Shown: in pieces, positions 31,800 to 41,796 of the stretch | How the letters are laid out: each line of letters begins with the position of its first letter | Position numbering within the stretch: the first letter of the stretch is position 1 | Source of the DNA: Rhodoferax sp. | GTDB taxonomy: Bacteria; Pseudomonadota; Gammaproteobacteria; Burkholderiales; Burkholderiaceae_C | Direction: 5' to 3' | NCBI GenBank assembly: GCA_030682475.1 | Contig: JAUXOA010000019.1 | Coordinates: forward strand, 1 to 50,422 | DNA: 50,422 nucleotides | Program-made: the position numbers and the translations under genes | Notes under the pieces: model-generated | Seen by the model: the letters and a program-made list of their open reading frames with translations, nothing else | Database searches by the model: none | Told to the model about the DNA's origin: nothing

Positions 31800-32051
31800 A
31801 TGGTCGTCATTCGACTCGCCCGTGGCGGTGCAAAAGCACGCCCGTTCTTCAATATTGTCGTTGCTGACAAGCGTACCCGTCGTGACGGCCGCTTCATTGA
31901 GCGCATCGGTTTTTACAACCCGATTGCGACCGTCAATGAAGAGAGCATCCGCCTGGCACAGGACCGCTTGACCTACTGGAAAAGCGTTGGCGCTCAGGCC
32001 TCTCCCACGGTGGAGCGCCTGATCGAACAAGCGGCCAAAAAAGCGGCTTGA
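31800..32051 (+). CDS. rpsP: 30S ribosomal protein S16
   Basis: An 83-residue S16 protein of the 30S subunit: [20 protein letters not shown] and [15 protein letters not shown] are hallmark segments. It starts the standard rpsP-rimM-trmD-rplS operon, whose products act in ribosome and tRNA maturation. A TATAAT box lies about 115 bases upstream. Confidence 0.98.
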   Translation: MVVIRLARGGAKARPFFNIVVADKRTRRDGRFIERIGFYNPIATVNEESIRLAQDRLTYWKSVGAQASPTVERLIEQAAKKAA

Positions 32052-32061
32052 TTCTATAGTG

Positions 32062-32625
32062 ATGTTGCCCGGCCTTGAAGCCGCCGACCTGCCGTCGGAT
32101 GCCATCGAAGTTGGGCGCATCCTTGATGCCTGGGGCATCAAAGGCTGGTTCAAAGTCCTGCCTTACAGCGCCGATCCCGAGGCGCTTTTTTCGTCCAAAC
32201 GCTGGTTTCTACTGCCCGCCGAAAAGGGTGCAAAAACCTTTGCCGGTGTCGCAAAACTGGCCATCACAGAGGCCAAGGTTCACTCCAATACGGTCGTCGC
32301 TTGCGCACGTGAGGTCGATGATCGCAATGCGGCCGAAGCCTTGCGTGGGGCCCGAATTTTCGTCGCCCGTTCCAGTTTTCCAACGGCCGGCAAAGACGAA
32401 TACTACTGGGTCGACCTGATTGGACTGAACGTCGTCAATCGCGAGGGTGTGGCGCTGGGTACGGTCAGGGAATTGCTCTCTACCGGGGCGCAAACCGTGC
32501 TGCTGATGGACTACCAGCAGGATGGCAAGACGATCGAGAGAATGATTCCTTTTGTGTCGGTCTACATCGATGACGTTGACTTGTCCGCCCAGCGCATTCT
32601 GGTCGACTGGCAAGCCGATTTTTGA
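32062..32625 (+). CDS. rimM: Ribosome maturation factor RimM
   Basis: A 187-residue factor for 30S head assembly that binds S19. The N-terminal RimM domain has VGRILDAWGIKGWFKVLPYS, and the C-terminal PRC barrel has YYWVDLIGLNVVN and MIPFVSVYIDDVDL. It begins 10 bases after rpsP. A GTG three bases upstream is an alternative start. Confidence 0.96.
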   Translation: MLPGLEAADLPSDAIEVGRILDAWGIKGWFKVLPYSADPEALFSSKRWFLLPAEKGAKTFAGVAKLAITEAKVHSNTVVACAREVDDRNAAEALRGARIFVARSSFPTAGKDEYYWVDLIGLNVVNREGVALGTVRELLSTGAQTVLLMDYQQDGKTIERMIPFVSVYIDDVDLSAQRILVDWQADF

Positions 32626-32635
32626 GCATGGCCTG

Positions 32636-33382
32636 ATGCGCTTCGATGTTGTCACGCTTTTCCCCGAACTATTCGCCCCGTTGTTGACCAGCGGCATCAC
32701 ACGACGCGCGTTTGAGTCAGGCCAGGTCGATGTCCACACGTCCAACCCGCGCGATTTTGCCGAAGGCAATTACAAGCGGGTGGACGATCGCCCCTTTGGC
32801 GGCGGTCCTGGCATGGTCATGATGGCCGAACCGCTGACCCAATGTCTGAAAAACATCCAGTCACAGCGAACTGACGCCGTGCCGGTGCTGCTCTTTTCCC
32901 CTGCGGGCAAACCGCTCAACCACGCCATGGTGGCGCATTGGGCCGACAGCCAGGGCGCGGTCCTGATTTGTGGCCGCTACGAGGGGCTTGATCAGCGTTT
33001 TATCGATGAACACGTTAGCGAGCAGATCAGCCTCGGCGACTTTGTGCTGTCGGGGGGCGAAATTGCCGCCATGGCCTTGCTGGACGCCGTCGCCCGCCTG
33101 CAGCCGGGTGTGTTGAATACGGCCGACAGCCACCAGCAGGACAGTTTTAATCCGGTACTCGATGGCTTGCTGGATTGCCCGCACTACACGCGTCCGGAGA
33201 ACTGGTCGGGCAGGGCGGTGCCAGAGGTGCTGCTGTCGGGTCACCATGGCCAGATTGAGCGCTGGCGGCGCGAGCAGCGGCTGGCGCTCACCGCCCGCCT
33301 GCGCCCGGAACTGATCGCCCAGGCGCGACAGGATGGGCGCTTGAGCCCTGCGGACGAAGCCTTTCTCGCCGCGCATGCCTGA
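32636..33382 (+). CDS. trmD: tRNA (guanine-N1-)-methyltransferase TrmD
   Basis: A 248-residue SPOUT methyltransferase that makes m1G37 in tRNAs. The knot region shows SPAGKPLNH, CGRYEGLDQRFID and SLGDFVLSGGEIAAM, and MRFDVVTLFPELF is the expected N-terminus. The ATG at 32636 lies 10 bases after rimM. Confidence 0.97.
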   Translation: MRFDVVTLFPELFAPLLTSGITRRAFESGQVDVHTSNPRDFAEGNYKRVDDRPFGGGPGMVMMAEPLTQCLKNIQSQRTDAVPVLLFSPAGKPLNHAMVAHWADSQGAVLICGRYEGLDQRFIDEHVSEQISLGDFVLSGGEIAAMALLDAVARLQPGVLNTADSHQQDSFNPVLDGLLDCPHYTRPENWSGRAVPEVLLSGHHGQIERWRREQRLALTARLRPELIAQARQDGRLSPADEAFLAAHA

Positions 33383-33425
33383 CACCGGTCTGTCGGCCAG
33401 TTTAAGGTCAGACACGGGATCGGGT

Positions 33426-33431
33426 TACAAT
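33426..33431 (+). promoter_or_regulatory. Candidate internal promoter before rplS
   Basis: TACAAT in GGGTTACAATCATAGG lies in the 150-base gap between trmD and rplS and could drive extra expression of L19. No good -35 box is seen, so support is modest. Confidence 0.35.
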
Positions 33432-33532
33432 CATAGGCTTACCGATCCTCTGGCCGGCCGCTTCATTGTGTTTGCAACGAAGCTCTTGCGTCAATCCCGA
33501 CGCTGGCGCTGCCAAGATCATTTGAGGCCATC

Positions 33533-33919
33533 ATGAATCTGATTCAAATCCTTGAGCAGGAAGAAATTGCTCGTCTCGGGAAAGTCATTCCCGAATTCTC
33601 TCCCGGTGACACCGTCATTGTGAGTGTGAACGTGGTTGAAGGTGCGCGCAAACGCGTGCAGGCCTATGAAGGTGTTGTGATTGCCAAGCGCAATCGCGGC
33701 CTCAACAGCGGCTTCATTGTTCGCAAAATCTCCAGCGGCGAAGGTGTGGAGCGTACGTTCCAGACCTACAGCCCGCTGATCGCCAGCATCGAAGTCAAAC
33801 GGCGTGGCGATGTGCGTCGTGCCAAGCTGTATTACCTGCGTGATCGCAGCGGCAAGTCGGCGCGTATCAAGGAAAAGCTGCCAGCCAGGAAAATCGTTAG
33901 CAAAACCGCTACCGTATAA
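33533..33919 (+). CDS. rplS: 50S ribosomal protein L19
   Basis: A 128-residue L19 protein at the 30S-50S interface: [33 protein letters not shown] and [20 protein letters not shown] are characteristic. It follows trmD by 150 bases, with TTGAGG as ribosome binding site. It is the last ribosomal gene of the operon. Confidence 0.98.
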   Translation: MNLIQILEQEEIARLGKVIPEFSPGDTVIVSVNVVEGARKRVQAYEGVVIAKRNRGLNSGFIVRKISSGEGVERTFQTYSPLIASIEVKRRGDVRRAKLYYLRDRSGKSARIKEKLPARKIVSKTATV

Positions 33920-33922
33920 CGC

Positions 33923-34600
33923 TTGCCGCATTTCGACCCGCGCCAGATCCCGGTAGAGGGGGTTGATTCACATCTGCCGGCGGTGGCATTGGCAAGGTTG
34001 CAGCCTGCGGCCTTGCGGCAACGCTTCGCGACACCCCCCGTGTGGGAGCCTGAACTGCTGGCGGAGAAAAGATTTTTGGATCGGGCACCGATGCATGCCT
34101 CAGTGCTGGTGCCAATCGTGATGCGCGAACACCCGACTGTCTTGTTGACCGAGCGCACGATGCATCTTTCAACCCATTCCGGGCAAATAGCCTTCCCCGG
34201 CGGCAGGGCAGACGAAGATGACGCCGATGCTTCGGCCACCGCCTTGCGCGAGGCGCAGGAAGAGCTTGGACTGGATCCCGCTTTTGTGCAAATACTGGGC
34301 GTGCTGCCACACTACGTAACCGGATCGGCATTCATCATCACGCCGGTCGTTGCGCTGGTGCAGACGGGCTTCACGCTGACCCCCAACGCCGATGAGGTGG
34401 CCGATGTTTTTGAGGTGCCACTGGAGTTTCTGATGAACCCGGCGCATCATCAGCGTCAGGCCTTTGAATCGGAAGGGATTCGGCGCGAATGGTTCTCCAT
34501 GCCGTACCAGGATCACATCAATGGCCACATAACGCAGCGCTTCATCTGGGGTGCCACCGCGGGCATGCTGCGCAACTTCTACCGTCTGCTGTCGGCCTGA
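33923..34600 (+). CDS. Nudix hydrolase, CoA pyrophosphatase-like
   Basis: A ~225-residue Nudix enzyme. The box GGRADEDDADASATALREAQ followed by EELGLD gives the G-x5-E-x7-REUxEExGU pattern. The preceding THSGQIAFPGG is the NudL/CoA-diphosphatase (UPF0035) signature. It should hydrolyse CoA or nucleotide pyrophosphates. The only start near homology is TTG 33923, 4 bases after rplS; the first internal ATG comes late (codon 57). Confidence 0.85.
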   Translation: MPHFDPRQIPVEGVDSHLPAVALARLQPAALRQRFATPPVWEPELLAEKRFLDRAPMHASVLVPIVMREHPTVLLTERTMHLSTHSGQIAFPGGRADEDDADASATALREAQEELGLDPAFVQILGVLPHYVTGSAFIITPVVALVQTGFTLTPNADEVADVFEVPLEFLMNPAHHQRQAFESEGIRREWFSMPYQDHINGHITQRFIWGATAGMLRNFYRLLSA

Positions 34601-34625
34601 CGCGCGCTGCCGCTATGATGGCCGG

Positions 34626-35612
34626 ATGAGCTTTATCTCTGTGCTGTTGGCCCTGCTGCTGGAGCAGGCGCGTCCCTTGGGCCAGGGCAACCCAGTGCAC
34701 GCGAGCCTGCGCACCTGGGTGCGCTGGAGTACCCGCAATTTTGATGCTGGCAAGTCCTTCCATGGCTGGCTGGCCTGGGGCTTTGCGGTGGCTGGCCCGT
34801 CATTGGCGGCACTGGCGATTTATTGGTTGCTCGATGCTTTTCTGGGTTGGCCGCTGGCGATGATCTGGAGCGTGGCGGTGCTCTATGCCACGCTGGGTTT
34901 CCGGCAGTTCAGTTTCCATTTCACCCAGATTAGGGATGCGCTGGCTGACGGTGATGAAGACCGCGCCCGCCAATTGCTGGCAAACTGGCAGCAGATCGAT
35001 GCCAGCGAGTTGCCTCGCAGCGAAATTGTGCGTCACGTGATTGAGCATTCGGTGCTGTCGGCCCATCGCCATGTCTTCGGTGTCTTGGCCTGGTTCTCGG
35101 TGCTGGCTGTTTTTGGTTTTGGCCCGGCCGGTGCGGTGCTGTACCGATTGAGTGAATTTGTCGCCCGCTATTGGCAGCACAAGAGCAAAACGCAGCATCA
35201 GCCGGTCAGTCAGGCCTTGCAGCAGACCGCCACTCAGGTCTGGGCGGCGATTGATTGGGTGCCGGCCCGCATCACCGCCATCAGCTTTGCGGTGGTTGGC
35301 AGCTTTGAGGAAGCGATTGATGGCTGGCGAAACTATGAGCCGCGCTATGAGGGGGACAACGATGGCATTATTCTGGCCGCTACTTCTGGCGCTGTGAATA
35401 TCAGATTGGGAGGTGCCGCCAGCGTGGCAGTTTTTCCGGCCGATGGCGCACACGTGATGCCCCCGGCTCCTGCGCACACGCAAAGCGATTCGGCGCCGGG
35501 GCAAACTCCGGAGCTGGCGCACCTGTCGGTCATCGTTGGCCTGGTCTGGCGCACCGTGGTGATGTGGATGGTGCTGCTTGCGCTCTTGACGCTGGCGCGT
35601 CTGCTGGGCTGA
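34626..35612 (+). CDS. CobD/CbiB-like membrane protein
   Basis: A 328-residue membrane protein resembling the CobD/CbiB/AmpE group common in Betaproteobacteria outside cobalamin operons. Hydrophobic segments occur near residues 50-75 (FAVAGPSLAALAIYWLL), 140-165 (FGVLAWFSVLAVFGFGP), and the C-terminal VIVGLVWRTVVMWMVLLALL. No cobalamin genes are nearby, so the cobalamin role is unlikely to be read from context. ATG 34626 follows the Nudix gene by 25 bases. Confidence 0.8.
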   Translation: MSFISVLLALLLEQARPLGQGNPVHASLRTWVRWSTRNFDAGKSFHGWLAWGFAVAGPSLAALAIYWLLDAFLGWPLAMIWSVAVLYATLGFRQFSFHFTQIRDALADGDEDRARQLLANWQQIDASELPRSEIVRHVIEHSVLSAHRHVFGVLAWFSVLAVFGFGPAGAVLYRLSEFVARYWQHKSKTQHQPVSQALQQTATQVWAAIDWVPARITAISFAVVGSFEEAIDGWRNYEPRYEGDNDGIILAATSGAVNIRLGGAASVAVFPADGAHVMPPAPAHTQSDSAPGQTPELAHLSVIVGLVWRTVVMWMVLLALLTLARLLG

Positions 35613-35631
35613 CTTTTTACGCGGATGAACG

Positions 35632-38337
35632 ATGAACCATGGGTTTTTCGGGCCCGCAGCGGAATTAATATCAGAAAATTCGGGAATCATTATGTTTCTA
35701 GCGCGAGAAAAACACAGAATCGACATCCTCAGCGGACTTATTCTGCTGGCATTGACGCTGGCGGCGGGTATTTCCGTCTTTGTCGTGATGCAGCGGCAGG
35801 CAGTGTCCCTGCTCAGCAAAAGCCTTGAGGCAGCGCTGCAGAGCAACGTGCGTTTGTTTGAAAGCCAGATTGATCAAGCACTGACCAACACGCAGACAGT
35901 GGCGACCCGCCCTTTCTTGATTAAAAATCTGCAATTTCTTGCATCAAAACCAGGTAATGCTACCGAACTGGACGCGTTGCAATCGGCCGCCAAATCATTT
36001 CTGCTGACCGGCTTCACAGGAATATATTTTTACGATATTCGGGATCATGAAGTGGCGCGTGCAGGGCTTTTTTCCCAGAAGCATGAACTGCGCGTTCCCC
36101 TGAAAACAAAACACCGCGCATTCCTGTTGTGGGACGGGCAATTCATTCTGCAAGCCAGTAGCGACATCCTCGATCAACAGGGGCGCCGCATTGGCACCGT
36201 CATGACAGAAGCGAGCCTGCCGCTGCTGACTCGCGCCTTTGCCGATACGGCGTCAATCGGGAAAACCGGCGAATTCGCCGTGTGCGCGCCATTGCAAGAC
36301 GACAAAAAGAATATGGACTGTTTTCTGAGCAGGACTTCCGGAAAAGAATTCAAGCCTCTTGCCCGGGTGGTCGAGGGTAAACCGTTGCCGATGAACAATG
36401 CCTTGAACGGGGAAGCCGGCATCATCTTTGCCAAGGATTACCGGCGGGAACAGGTGGTCGCAGCCTATGCGCCAGTGGGCGCGTTCGGCCTCGGCATGGT
36501 GATCAAGATAGACCAGGCGGAACTGTATTCCCCGGTGATAGCGCAGTTGAAGTTCATCGTGCTGCTGCTGGCGGCACTGGTGCTTGGCGGCATGCTGCTG
36601 CTGCATGTTCTGGTGAGGCCGCTGGTGCGCAAGCTGATCGATTCGGAGCGGATAACGCGCCAGCTCCACACCGAACTGAGACAGTTTAAAAACACGCTCG
36701 ATCAGACGCTGGACTGCATCTTCATGTTCGATCCGGATACGCTGCGTTTCACCTATGTGAACAAAGGCGCGATGCAGCAAGTAGGCTACAGCGGAACCGA
36801 GCTGATGCAGATGACACCGCCGGATCTCGCGCCCGAATTTACCCTGGAACAATTCCAGCAAGTAGTACAGCCATTGATCGAGGGTGTGCTGCCTTCGCTT
36901 ACTTTCCAGACCCTCCAGCGCCACAAGGACGGACATGACGTGCCGGTGGAAGCCTTTCTCCAGCTCGTCCGCCTGGAGGGCCAGGACCCGTGTTTCGTGG
37001 CTATGGTGAGCGACATCAGTGAACGCAAACAAGCGGAACAGCGCATTGTGTACTTGGCGAACCATGACGCGCTGACCCATCTGCCTAATCGTAATTTGCT
37101 GCAGGATCGCATCTGGCAAGCGCTGCTACATGCGCTCCGCAATGGCAGCCAGGGAGCGGTGCTGTTCATTGATCTGGACAAGTTCAAAGTCATCAACGAT
37201 ACCCTGGGCCACGACATCGGTGATCTCCTGCTGAAAGAGGTTGCGCAAAGGCTTGTAGCCAGCCTGCGCAGCCAGGATACGGTGGCGCGCCAGGGCGGGG
37301 ATGAGTTTATCGTGGTGCTGCACAGCGTCGCCAATGCCCAGGATGCGGGAAGGATGGCGCAGAAGCTGCTGGACGTTTTGCTGTTGCCTTACTGGATCGA
37401 AGGTAAGAAGCTGCATATCAGCGCCAGTATCGGCATCGCCGTGTTCCCTGACGATGGGGAAGATGCGGATACCCTGCTTAAGCACAGCGATACCGCGATG
37501 TACCACGCCAAGGAAGCCGGACGCAACAACTGCCAGTTCTTTGCGCGGCAAATGAATCAGCTGGCGGTGGAAAAACAGGCGCTGGAATCTTATCTACGCC
37601 ACGCATTGGAGCGCAACGAACTGCTGCTGCATTATCAGCCGGTGGTTGACATGGCCAGCGGCAAACTGGCGGGACTGGAGGCATTGCTGCGCTGGCAGCA
37701 TCCCGAGCAGGGTTTGCTTTCACCGTCCAAGTTTATCCCGCTGGCTGAGGAGACCGGGTTGATCGTGCCGATCGGCGAATGGGCGCTGCGATCAGCCTGT
37801 ATGCAGTTGAAAGCATGGCAGGACCAGGGATATGACGTGCCGCAACTGGCGATCAATCTCTCCGTCAAACAATTCCTGCAGAAAACGCTGACAGAAACCA
37901 TTGCGCGCATTCTGAATGAGACCGGTGTGGAGGCGCACTTCCTGGAGCTGGAGATTACCGAAAGCGTCTTTATTGACAACTCTGATGAAATGGTCGAGAC
38001 ACTGCGCACGCTTAACGATATGGGGCTGAAGCTTTCCATTGACGATTTCGGTACCGGCTACTCCAGCCTGAGTTACCTGAAACGTTTTCCGATAGACACG
38101 CTGAAGATCGACCAATCCTTCGTGCATGACATTGTCACCAATCCAGACGATGCCGCGATTGTCGCTGGCATTATCGGCCTGGCTCACAGTCTGCGAATGA
38201 AAGTGATCGTTGAAGGTGTGGAGACAGAAGATCAGCGCGCACTTCTGGCACAGCAAGGCTGCGACCAGTACCAGGGCTACTATTTCAGCGAGCCGCTGCC
38301 GGCCTCGGAGATCGTCGCGAAGCTGCAGCGGCGCTAA
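35632..38337 (+). CDS. GGDEF/EAL protein with periplasmic sensor and PAS
   Basis: A 901-residue c-di-GMP turnover protein. TM1 is about residues 35-53, the periplasmic sensor runs to TM2 (about 308-328), a PAS-like domain lies around 345-470 (FMFDPDTLRFTYVNKGAMQQ), followed by GGDEF (RQGGDEF, 553-559) and EAL (E683-A-L). The inhibitory RxxD site is present (R546-S-Q-D549). Both the cyclase and phosphodiesterase signatures are intact, so it may do either. Codon use is somewhat different from its neighbours. Possible starts are ATG 35632 and 35692. It lies between the CobD-like gene and rsgA, ending 2 bases before the latter's stop. Confidence 0.93.
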   Translation: MNHGFFGPAAELISENSGIIMFLAREKHRIDILSGLILLALTLAAGISVFVVMQRQAVSLLSKSLEAALQSNVRLFESQIDQALTNTQTVATRPFLIKNLQFLASKPGNATELDALQSAAKSFLLTGFTGIYFYDIRDHEVARAGLFSQKHELRVPLKTKHRAFLLWDGQFILQASSDILDQQGRRIGTVMTEASLPLLTRAFADTASIGKTGEFAVCAPLQDDKKNMDCFLSRTSGKEFKPLARVVEGKPLPMNNALNGEAGIIFAKDYRREQVVAAYAPVGAFGLGMVIKIDQAELYSPVIAQLKFIVLLLAALVLGGMLLLHVLVRPLVRKLIDSERITRQLHTELRQFKNTLDQTLDCIFMFDPDTLRFTYVNKGAMQQVGYSGTELMQMTPPDLAPEFTLEQFQQVVQPLIEGVLPSLTFQTLQRHKDGHDVPVEAFLQLVRLEGQDPCFVAMVSDISERKQAEQRIVYLANHDALTHLPNRNLLQDRIWQALLHALRNGSQGAVLFIDLDKFKVINDTLGHDIGDLLLKEVAQRLVASLRSQDTVARQGGDEFIVVLHSVANAQDAGRMAQKLLDVLLLPYWIEGKKLHISASIGIAVFPDDGEDADTLLKHSDTAMYHAKEAGRNNCQFFARQMNQLAVEKQALESYLRHALERNELLLHYQPVVDMASGKLAGLEALLRWQHPEQGLLSPSKFIPLAEETGLIVPIGEWALRSACMQLKAWQDQGYDVPQLAINLSVKQFLQKTLTETIARILNETGVEAHFLELEITESVFIDNSDEMVETLRTLNDMGLKLSIDDFGTGYSSLSYLKRFPIDTLKIDQSFVHDIVTNPDDAAIVAGIIGLAHSLRMKVIVEGVETEDQRALLAQQGCDQYQGYYFSEPLPASEIVAKLQRR

Positions 38338-38339
38338 GT

Positions 38340-39260
38340 TCAGTACTTTCTGGCCTGGCTCAGTTCGGCATATAAATCGCTGTAAATTTTATAGCGGTTT
38401 GCGCTTATTCCATCTGCGCTGCCGTCTGATTTGACGGCTGCCATCACGCCGCATCCGGGTTCGTGCAGGTGGCTGCAGTTGTAGAACTTGCAGTTCGCAA
38501 CATGCGGTTTGAGGTCCGGCATGTAGGCCGCCAATTGCGCCGGGTCGATGTGGTTCAGCCCAAACTCCTGGAAACCCGGCGAATCAATCAAAGCGGTGGT
38601 TTTGGCATCGTCTACCCAGTACCAGGTGGTGCTGGTGGTGGTGTGTTTGCCCGAATTGAGTGCTTGCGAAATTTCACCGGTCTGCGCCAATGCGCCAGGC
38701 GCCAGCAGGTTGATCAGGGTGCTCTTGCCGGCGCCCGATGGCCCCAGCACCAGCGTCGTCTTGCCGTGCAGCAGCTTGAGAAGTTCCACCCGATCGACCT
38801 CACCCGATGCCTTGAGCGACAGCGGCAGCACGCCGTAATGCATTTGCCGGTAAGGCCGCAGCCACTCCCAGGCGCGGGCGAATGGCTCGACCAGATCACT
38901 TTTATTGAGTGCGATGATGGGCGTGATGTGCTCGGCCTCCGCTGCAATCAGGGCGCGTGTGAGTTGGCTGCTGGAGAACTCGGGTTCTGCCGCGATCAGG
39001 ATCAGTATCTGGTCCAGATTGACCGCAAATGACTTGGTGCGAATTTCATCCTGGCGGTAAAACACGTTCCGGCGTTCTTCAATCTTCTCAATCGTGCCTT
39101 CATCGCGCGAGGCCTGCCACAGCACCCGGTCCCCCACCAAGCCCTGGCTTTTCTTGCCGCGTGAGTGGCAGATCAGGCGTTTGCCCTCAGGGGTTTCAAC
39201 CAGAAAGTGGCGGCCATAGTTGGCGACGATCAGGCCGCGGTCGAGCGTGGCCCGCTCCAT
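38340..39260 (-). CDS. rsgA: Ribosome small subunit GTPase RsgA
   Basis: A 306-residue circularly permuted GTPase that matures 30S subunits. The G4 motif NKSDL comes before G1 GPSGAGKST and G3 DSPG, confirming the permutation. An OB-fold N-terminus (GLIVANYGRHFLVETPEG) and a zinc-binding C-terminus (NCKFYNCSHLHEPGCG) complete it. The frame is open to 39419, but MERATLDRG at 39260 is the start of the family homology. It is downstream of the pterin dehydratase gene. Confidence 0.95.
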   Translation of the reverse strand: MERATLDRGLIVANYGRHFLVETPEGKRLICHSRGKKSQGLVGDRVLWQASRDEGTIEKIEERRNVFYRQDEIRTKSFAVNLDQILILIAAEPEFSSSQLTRALIAAEAEHITPIIALNKSDLVEPFARAWEWLRPYRQMHYGVLPLSLKASGEVDRVELLKLLHGKTTLVLGPSGAGKSTLINLLAPGALAQTGEISQALNSGKHTTTSTTWYWVDDAKTTALIDSPGFQEFGLNHIDPAQLAAYMPDLKPHVANCKFYNCSHLHEPGCGVMAAVKSDGSADGISANRYKIYSDLYAELSQARKY

Positions 39261-39285
39261 CAACTGTTCGCCTTGCGGTGGGCGC

Positions 39286-39657
39286 TCATGCCAAGAGGGC
39301 GTCAACCCGCGCCGCACAGTCAAAATCAGTGATTGAAATGCCGCCCACATCATGGGTGTTGAAGCGCACCACGCAGCGGCTGAAATGCACCGACAGATCC
39401 GGGTGATGATCCTGCGCATGCGCGATGAAAGCTACGGCATTCACGAAAGACAGGGTCTCGTAGTAATTGGCAAAGGTGAAGGTTTTTTGAATTGCCACGG
39501 CGGCGTCTTCGCCGGTCAGCGTCCAGCCTTCCAGTTGGGCCAGCTTGGCTACAACTTGTGTTGCTGTCAGCGCTCGTCGGGTGAGGGCGGACCCGTCTAT
39601 TTTCTTCAGCATGGTGGGCATGGCTAAGGTATTTATCTGGGTGTTTGCGGTGTTCAA
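39286..39657 (-). CDS. 4a-hydroxytetrahydrobiopterin dehydratase (PCD)
   Basis: A 123-residue pterin-4a-carbinolamine dehydratase, which recycles tetrahydropterin used by aromatic amino acid hydroxylases. The histidine-rich AHAQDHHPDLSVHFSRCVVR and the THDVGGISITDFDCA segment are typical. ATG 39657 overlaps the upstream M48 gene by 4 bases, so the two are coupled. A later ATG (MLKKIDG) also begins the homologous part. Confidence 0.9.
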   Translation of the reverse strand: MNTANTQINTLAMPTMLKKIDGSALTRRALTATQVVAKLAQLEGWTLTGEDAAVAIQKTFTFANYYETLSFVNAVAFIAHAQDHHPDLSVHFSRCVVRFNTHDVGGISITDFDCAARVDALLA

Positions 39658-40931
39658 GCCATCATCCGTGCCAGCCGCTCCGACGCCGGTGGATGCGAGT
39701 AGTAGAACTTCACATAGACCGGGTCAGGTGTCAGCGTGGAGGCGTTGTCTTCGTACAGTTTGAGCAGTGCGGTGGCGAGGTCGGGGCCACTGGTATGAAG
39801 CACGGCATAGGCATCGGCTTCAAATTCGTGTTGGCGCGAGAACTGGGCCAACACAGGCCCGATGAAAAAGCCGAAAATCGGCACGGCCAGCATGAACAAC
39901 AAAAGCGCCAGTGCGTCATTGGGGGCGCCCAAGTTGGGCTGCACCCCCAGCCCGGTGTAAAACCAGGCCTGCGTGGCCAGCCAGCCCAGTAGCGCAAAAC
40001 CCACCAGGCTCAAGGCAAACAGTGAAACGATGCGTTTGATGATGTGCTTGTGCTTGAAATGCCCGAGCTCGTGCGCCAGCACCGCGTCCACTTCGTCAGC
40101 GGACAGTTTTGCCAGTAGGGTGTCATAAAACACCACGCGCTTGGCGGCGCCAAAACCGGTGAAATACGCGTTGGCATGGGCGCTGCGTTTGCTGCCATCC
40201 ATCACGAACAAGCCCTTGGCAGCAAAGCCGCAACGTTTCATCAGCGCCGTCACGCGGGCTTTGAGTGTTTCGTCTTCCAGCGGTGCAAACTTGTTGAACA
40301 GCGGTGCAATGAAGCTGGGGTAGATCAGCAGCAGCAGCAAATTGAAGCCCATCCAGACGCCCCAGGCCCATAGCCACCAGCCGCTGCCAGCCGCGCCCAT
40401 CAGCCACAAGATCAGCGCAGAAATCGGCAAGCCAATGAGCACGCCGATCAGGCTTGACTTGAGCAAATCCAGCAGCCAGAGCTTGAACGTCATCTTGTTG
40501 AAGCCGAAGCGCTCCTCGATCACGAAAGTCTGGTACAGGGTCACGGGTAAATCAATCAGGCCGCTGATCAGCACAAATGCCGCCAGCAGGGCCACTTGTT
40601 GGACCATGCCGCCGCCCAGCCAGCCGAGCAGTGATTGATTGAGCGTCGAGAGTCCGCCCAGCAGCGTCCATCCCAACAAAACGGCAGCCCCCAGGGCCAA
40701 CTCCAGCAAGCCAAAACGCGCTTTGGTAATGGTGTAGTCGGCCGCTTTCTGATGGGCCGAAAGCAGGATGGTGCGCGCGAAGGCTGACGGCACTTCGGCG
40801 CGGTGTTGCGCCACATGCCGGATCTGCCGCGAGCTGAGCCAGAACTTCAGCACCAGACCGGCGAGCAGCGTCAGTGCAAATGCGAAGGTCAGCACCAATG
40901 AAGGGGGGACAGAGAAAATTGAGTCAGCCAT
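39654..40931 (-). CDS. Ste24-type M48 metalloprotease
   Basis: A 425-residue multispanning membrane protease like Ste24/CAAX-endopeptidase 1. The zinc site is [13 protein letters not shown] (H287, E288, H291) with a later [14 protein letters not shown] ligand segment. There are several hydrophobic helices before and after it. Bacterial members degrade or process membrane proteins. The frame is open to 41012, but [10 protein letters not shown] (ATG 40931) is the natural start. That ATG shares the CCATGG with an in-frame ATG of orn on the other strand. Confidence 0.88.
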   Translation of the reverse strand: MADSIFSVPPSLVLTFAFALTLLAGLVLKFWLSSRQIRHVAQHRAEVPSAFARTILLSAHQKAADYTITKARFGLLELALGAAVLLGWTLLGGLSTLNQSLLGWLGGGMVQQVALLAAFVLISGLIDLPVTLYQTFVIEERFGFNKMTFKLWLLDLLKSSLIGVLIGLPISALILWLMGAAGSGWWLWAWGVWMGFNLLLLLIYPSFIAPLFNKFAPLEDETLKARVTALMKRCGFAAKGLFVMDGSKRSAHANAYFTGFGAAKRVVFYDTLLAKLSADEVDAVLAHELGHFKHKHIIKRIVSLFALSLVGFALLGWLATQAWFYTGLGVQPNLGAPNDALALLLFMLAVPIFGFFIGPVLAQFSRQHEFEADAYAVLHTSGPDLATALLKLYEDNASTLTPDPVYVKFYYSHPPASERLARMMA

Positions 40932-40968
40932 GGCGTCCGAGTTTAGGCCATCAGCGACAATTCCGGCT

Positions 40969-41556
40969 ATGGACACTGCGAACACCCCCTCGGCAAGCAC
41001 ATTGCTTGCCAAATCCGATCAAAACCTGGTCTGGCTTGACTGCGAGATGACCGGTCTTGAACCGGAGGCAGAGCGGATCATTGAAATCGCGGTCATTGTC
41101 ACCGGGCCCAAGCTCGAACCCCGAGTCGAAGGCCCGGTGCTGGTCATCCACCAAAGCAATGAGTTGCTCGACAAGATGGACAAATGGAACAAAGGAACCC
41201 ACGGCAAAAGCGGCCTGATTGACAAGGTCAAGGCCTCGATTTTGTCTGAGTCGCAAGCTGAAGCGCAGTTGATCGCCTTCCTGAGTCAGTACGTGCCCAA
41301 GAAGGGCTCACCCATGTGCGGCAACAGCATCGGGCAGGACCGGCGCTTCCTGGTGAAATACATGCCCAAGCTGGAAGCTTTTTTTCACTACCGCAATCTG
41401 GACGTGAGCACGCTCAAGGAGTTATCCAAACGCTGGCGACCCGAGGTTTATAACGCGTTCAAAAAGCAGCAGCGCCACACGGCCCTGGCCGATGCGCACG
41501 AGTCCATCGACGAGCTGGAACACTACCGCCAACATTTCATCAAGCTGGTAAATTAG
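40969..41556 (+). CDS. orn: Oligoribonuclease
   Basis: A 195-residue DEDDh exonuclease that degrades 2-5-mer RNAs and pGpG, the product of c-di-GMP breakdown. Motifs: [14 protein letters not shown] (D, E), [11 protein letters not shown] (D), and [11 protein letters not shown] (H, D). Start alternatives are ATG 40930 and 40969; neither has a strong ribosome binding site. It diverges from the Ste24-type gene. Its link to the window's GGDEF/EAL protein is functional only. Confidence 0.96.
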   Translation: MDTANTPSASTLLAKSDQNLVWLDCEMTGLEPEAERIIEIAVIVTGPKLEPRVEGPVLVIHQSNELLDKMDKWNKGTHGKSGLIDKVKASILSESQAEAQLIAFLSQYVPKKGSPMCGNSIGQDRRFLVKYMPKLEAFFHYRNLDVSTLKELSKRWRPEVYNAFKKQQRHTALADAHESIDELEHYRQHFIKLVN

Positions 41557-41796
41557 GTAGAAACCCGAATTCATGCCATAATCTAAGGCTGCGCTGCAAT
41601 CAGCAGTGCATATTTGTACATCTCCCTTCATTCACTGGGCTCAAAGCAGATTCGCTATTGCGAGATTGCTTAAGAAGAGCCCCCAGCGCTGATTGAGCTC
41701 TTCGTAAGTCAGAGCCGGTTCCGTTTGATGGTTGATGTTTTTTAACCATTGACGGAGCAGTCGCATACCCTGCGGCGCTCGCGTGTGAGTAAATTC
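41557..41796 (+). other. Leader region of DEAD-box helicase gene
   Basis: A 240-base gap between orn and the helicase ATG. It contains short inverted sequences such as GCTGCGCTGC...GCAGTGC near 41589-41608. No gene is supported. A long structured leader is known for cold-inducible helicases of this class, but nothing here proves a thermosensor. Confidence 0.4.

Noticed and set aside
34626..35612. Cobalamin biosynthesis gene cobD
   Set aside because: Only family-level similarity is seen and no other cobalamin gene is present, so the symbol is not assigned.
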